From Streptomyces sp. AJS327 (GTDB lineage: Bacteria > Actinomycetota > Actinomycetes > Streptomycetales > Streptomycetaceae), in contig NZ_SKBR01000001.1 in NCBI RefSeq assembly GCF_013450295.1, positions 2,120,501 through 2,184,500 of the forward strand: 64,000 nucleotides of DNA. The letters are read 5' to 3'. This document shows positions 62,659 to 64,000 of the stretch, piece by piece; the first letter of the stretch is position 1, and every line of letters starts with the position of its first letter. A program made the position numbers and the translations under genes. The notes below the pieces were generated by a model. The model was not told the origin of the DNA. It saw only the letters and a program-made list of their open reading frames with translations, and did no database searches.

Positions 62659-64000
62659 ATGGAGCCGTTCTCCGGCGAGCAGTCCGGAATCCTGCCCGGT
62701 ACGCACCGCGCGCTGAGTCACCGCCTGGCCGTCGGCCAGGCCGAGGGCCGCGCGCCGTCGCTGGCCGGGGCGGTCTTCCGGGAGGGACGGGTGGTCTGGA
62801 GCGACGCCCGGGGCCTGCCACCCACCGGTCCCGACGTCCCCTACCGCATCGGATCGATCTCCAAGACCCTCGTCGCGGCGCTGGTCGTGCGTCTCGCGGA
62901 GGAGGGCACCCTCGATCTCGGGGACCCGCTGGAGACACATCTGCCCGGCACCGGGGTCGGGCACGTGACGGTCGCCCAGCTCCTGTCGCACACGGCAGGA
63001 CTGGCCGCCGAGACGCCGGGACCCTGGTGGGAGCGGTCCCCGGGCACCGAACGGCCCGCCCTCGCCGACCTGCTGGGCGAGGACCCCCTGCGCCATCCGC
63101 CCGGGCGGCGCTTCCACTACTCCAACCCCGGCTACGCGCTGCTCGGCGCCCTGGTCACGCGGCTGCGCGGCAAGCCCTGGGAGCGGGCGCTGGCCGAGGA
63201 GATCCTGGAGCCGCTCGGCATGGCCACCACCACGCCGCTGCCCAGCCCCCCGCACGCCCGTGGCTGGGCCGTCCATCCCTGGGCGGACGTCCTGCTCTCC
63301 GAACCCGAGACGGACACCGGGCTGATGGGGCCCGCGGGGCAGCTGTGGTCCACGGCGGAGGACCTGTGCCGCTGGGGCGCGGTCCTCTCGGACGGCGACC
63401 CGCGGGTGCTGAGCGCGGAGGCGGTCGAGCGGATGCGGGAACCCGCCTCGGGCGCGCTGCCGGCCGAGGACAGTGCCGTGTTCGGGCTGGGCGTGCAGAT
63501 CCTGCGCGCCGGCGGGCGCACCCTGATCGGCCACGGCGGCTCGATGCCGGGCTTCCTGGCCGGGCTGTGGGTCGACCCCGAGGAGCGGACCGGCGCCGTG
63601 GTGCTGGCCAACGCCACCTCCGGCCCGGCCGTCCGGGACGTCGCCGCCGACCTGATCGGCCTGCTCGCGCGGCACGAGCCGCGCGTCCCCGAACCCTGGG
63701 CGCCGCTGGGCGAGTTCGACGAGACGCTGCTGGAACTGACCGGCCTCTGGTACTGGGGGACGCAGCCCCACACGGTACGGCTGCTCGCCGGTGGCGCCCT
63801 GGCGCTGGCCCCGCTCACCGGCGGCGGCCGCGCCTCGCGGCTGCGCCCGGCCGGTGCGGACGCCTGGCTCGGCCTGGACGGCTACCACGCGGGGGAGACG
63901 CTGCGCGTGGTGCGGGACGCGGACGGCCGGGCCGGCCATCTGGACCTGGGCTCCTTCGTGTTCACCCGCGCCCCCTACGACCCGGCGGATCCGCTACCCG
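62659..64000 (+). CDS. Serine hydrolase of the beta-lactamase/penicillin-binding-protein family (runs off the right edge)
   Basis: An open frame of 447 codons with no stop before the window ends, so the C-terminus is missing. The nucleophile motif is SISK (S-x-x-K), the second motif is YSN in FHYSNPGYALLG, and the third is HGGS in LIGHGGSMPG. There is no signal peptide, so a cytoplasmic esterase or transesterase is more likely than a wall enzyme; LovD-type acyltransferases share this fold. The ATG at 62659 follows GTTGAGGAG. As the cluster has no thioesterase, this enzyme is a candidate for release, acyl transfer or self-resistance. Confidence 0.85.
   Translation, partial: MEPFSGEQSGILPGTHRALSHRLAVGQAEGRAPSLAGAVFREGRVVWSDARGLPPTGPDVPYRIGSISKTLVAALVVRLAEEGTLDLGDPLETHLPGTGVGHVTVAQLLSHTAGLAAETPGPWWERSPGTERPALADLLGEDPLRHPPGRRFHYSNPGYALLGALVTRLRGKPWERALAEEILEPLGMATTTPLPSPPHARGWAVHPWADVLLSEPETDTGLMGPAGQLWSTAEDLCRWGAVLSDGDPRVLSAEAVERMREPASGALPAEDSAVFGLGVQILRAGGRTLIGHGGSMPGFLAGLWVDPEERTGAVVLANATSGPAVRDVAADLIGLLARHEPRVPEPWAPLGEFDETLLELTGLWYWGTQPHTVRLLAGGALALAPLTGGGRASRLRPAGADAWLGLDGYHAGETLRVVRDADGRAGHLDLGSFVFTRAPYDPADPLP

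Overview
The window is very G+C-rich DNA with almost exclusively G/C third codon positions. Long meaningless open frames lie opposite most genes, which is typical of Streptomyces or a close relative. Supporting signs are a DmdR/IdeR-type iron box, an HbpS-SenS-SenR redox-sensing locus, a few in-frame TTA leucine codons (the rare codon read by bldA tRNA) and many small HTH regulators. I saw no tRNA, rRNA, CRISPR array, insertion sequence or origin.

Layout. 0.1-3 kb: a divergent Rieske oxygenase and aldehyde dehydrogenase, probably for a quaternary-ammonium or related small substrate. 2.9-4.3 kb: a MarR regulator and an alpha/beta hydrolase with two matching operators between them. 4.3-7.3 kb: a CGNR regulator diverging from a phosphoesterase, a LysE exporter and a PaiB-like protein. 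7.6-8.3 kb: a secreted DD-carboxypeptidase. 8.5-14.3 kb: an iron-box-controlled ferric-siderophore importer (ATPase, two permeases, binding lipoprotein) whose last gene fuses a siderophore-interacting reductase to an O-methyltransferase. 14.4-16 kb: a DUF309 protein and a very small LuxR-type protein. 16.2-22.7 kb: a catabolic locus (permease, zinc alcohol dehydrogenase, GAF/PucR regulator, aldehyde dehydrogenase). 22.8-24.7 kb: htpG. 25-26.7 kb: a divergent TetR and winged-helix regulator pair with twin operators. 26.8-31.6 kb: a SorC regulator, FAD oxidoreductase, MHS transporter and DUF1989 protein. 31.8-35.5 kb: senR, senS, hbpS and an ankyrin lipoprotein. 35.6-37.4 kb: an orphan protein that looks like cargo of an extracellular contractile injection system. 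37.5-40.5 kb: a nitrobindin-like protein, lipoamide dehydrogenase and an IclR-type regulator.

The most notable part is 41.2 kb to the right edge: a co-directional biosynthetic cluster around an unusual iterative type I synthase related to PUFA/heterocyst-glycolipid (hglE-KS) systems. Its three core proteins are AT-ACP, ER-KS-CLF-KR-DH and KR-(inactive-looking DH), joined by 4-bp start/stop overlaps. The ER is an SDR of the FabL (enoyl-ACP reductase III) type fused to the N-terminus of the KS, where PUFA systems use a separate flavin-dependent ER. Around the core are a GGR-like flavoprotein, a SnoaL-like protein, two SDRs, a P450, an aldehyde dehydrogenase, a PHBH-fold flavoprotein, a PTGR-like double-bond reductase, a flavoprotein resembling polyether epoxidases, and a beta-lactamase-fold serine hydrolase cut by the window edge. 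The likely product is a reduced and then re-oxidised fatty-acid-like polyketide. I do not recognise the cluster as that of a known compound. An in-frame TTA codon in the megasynthase and another in the adjacent IclR-type regulator suggest developmental (bldA) control.
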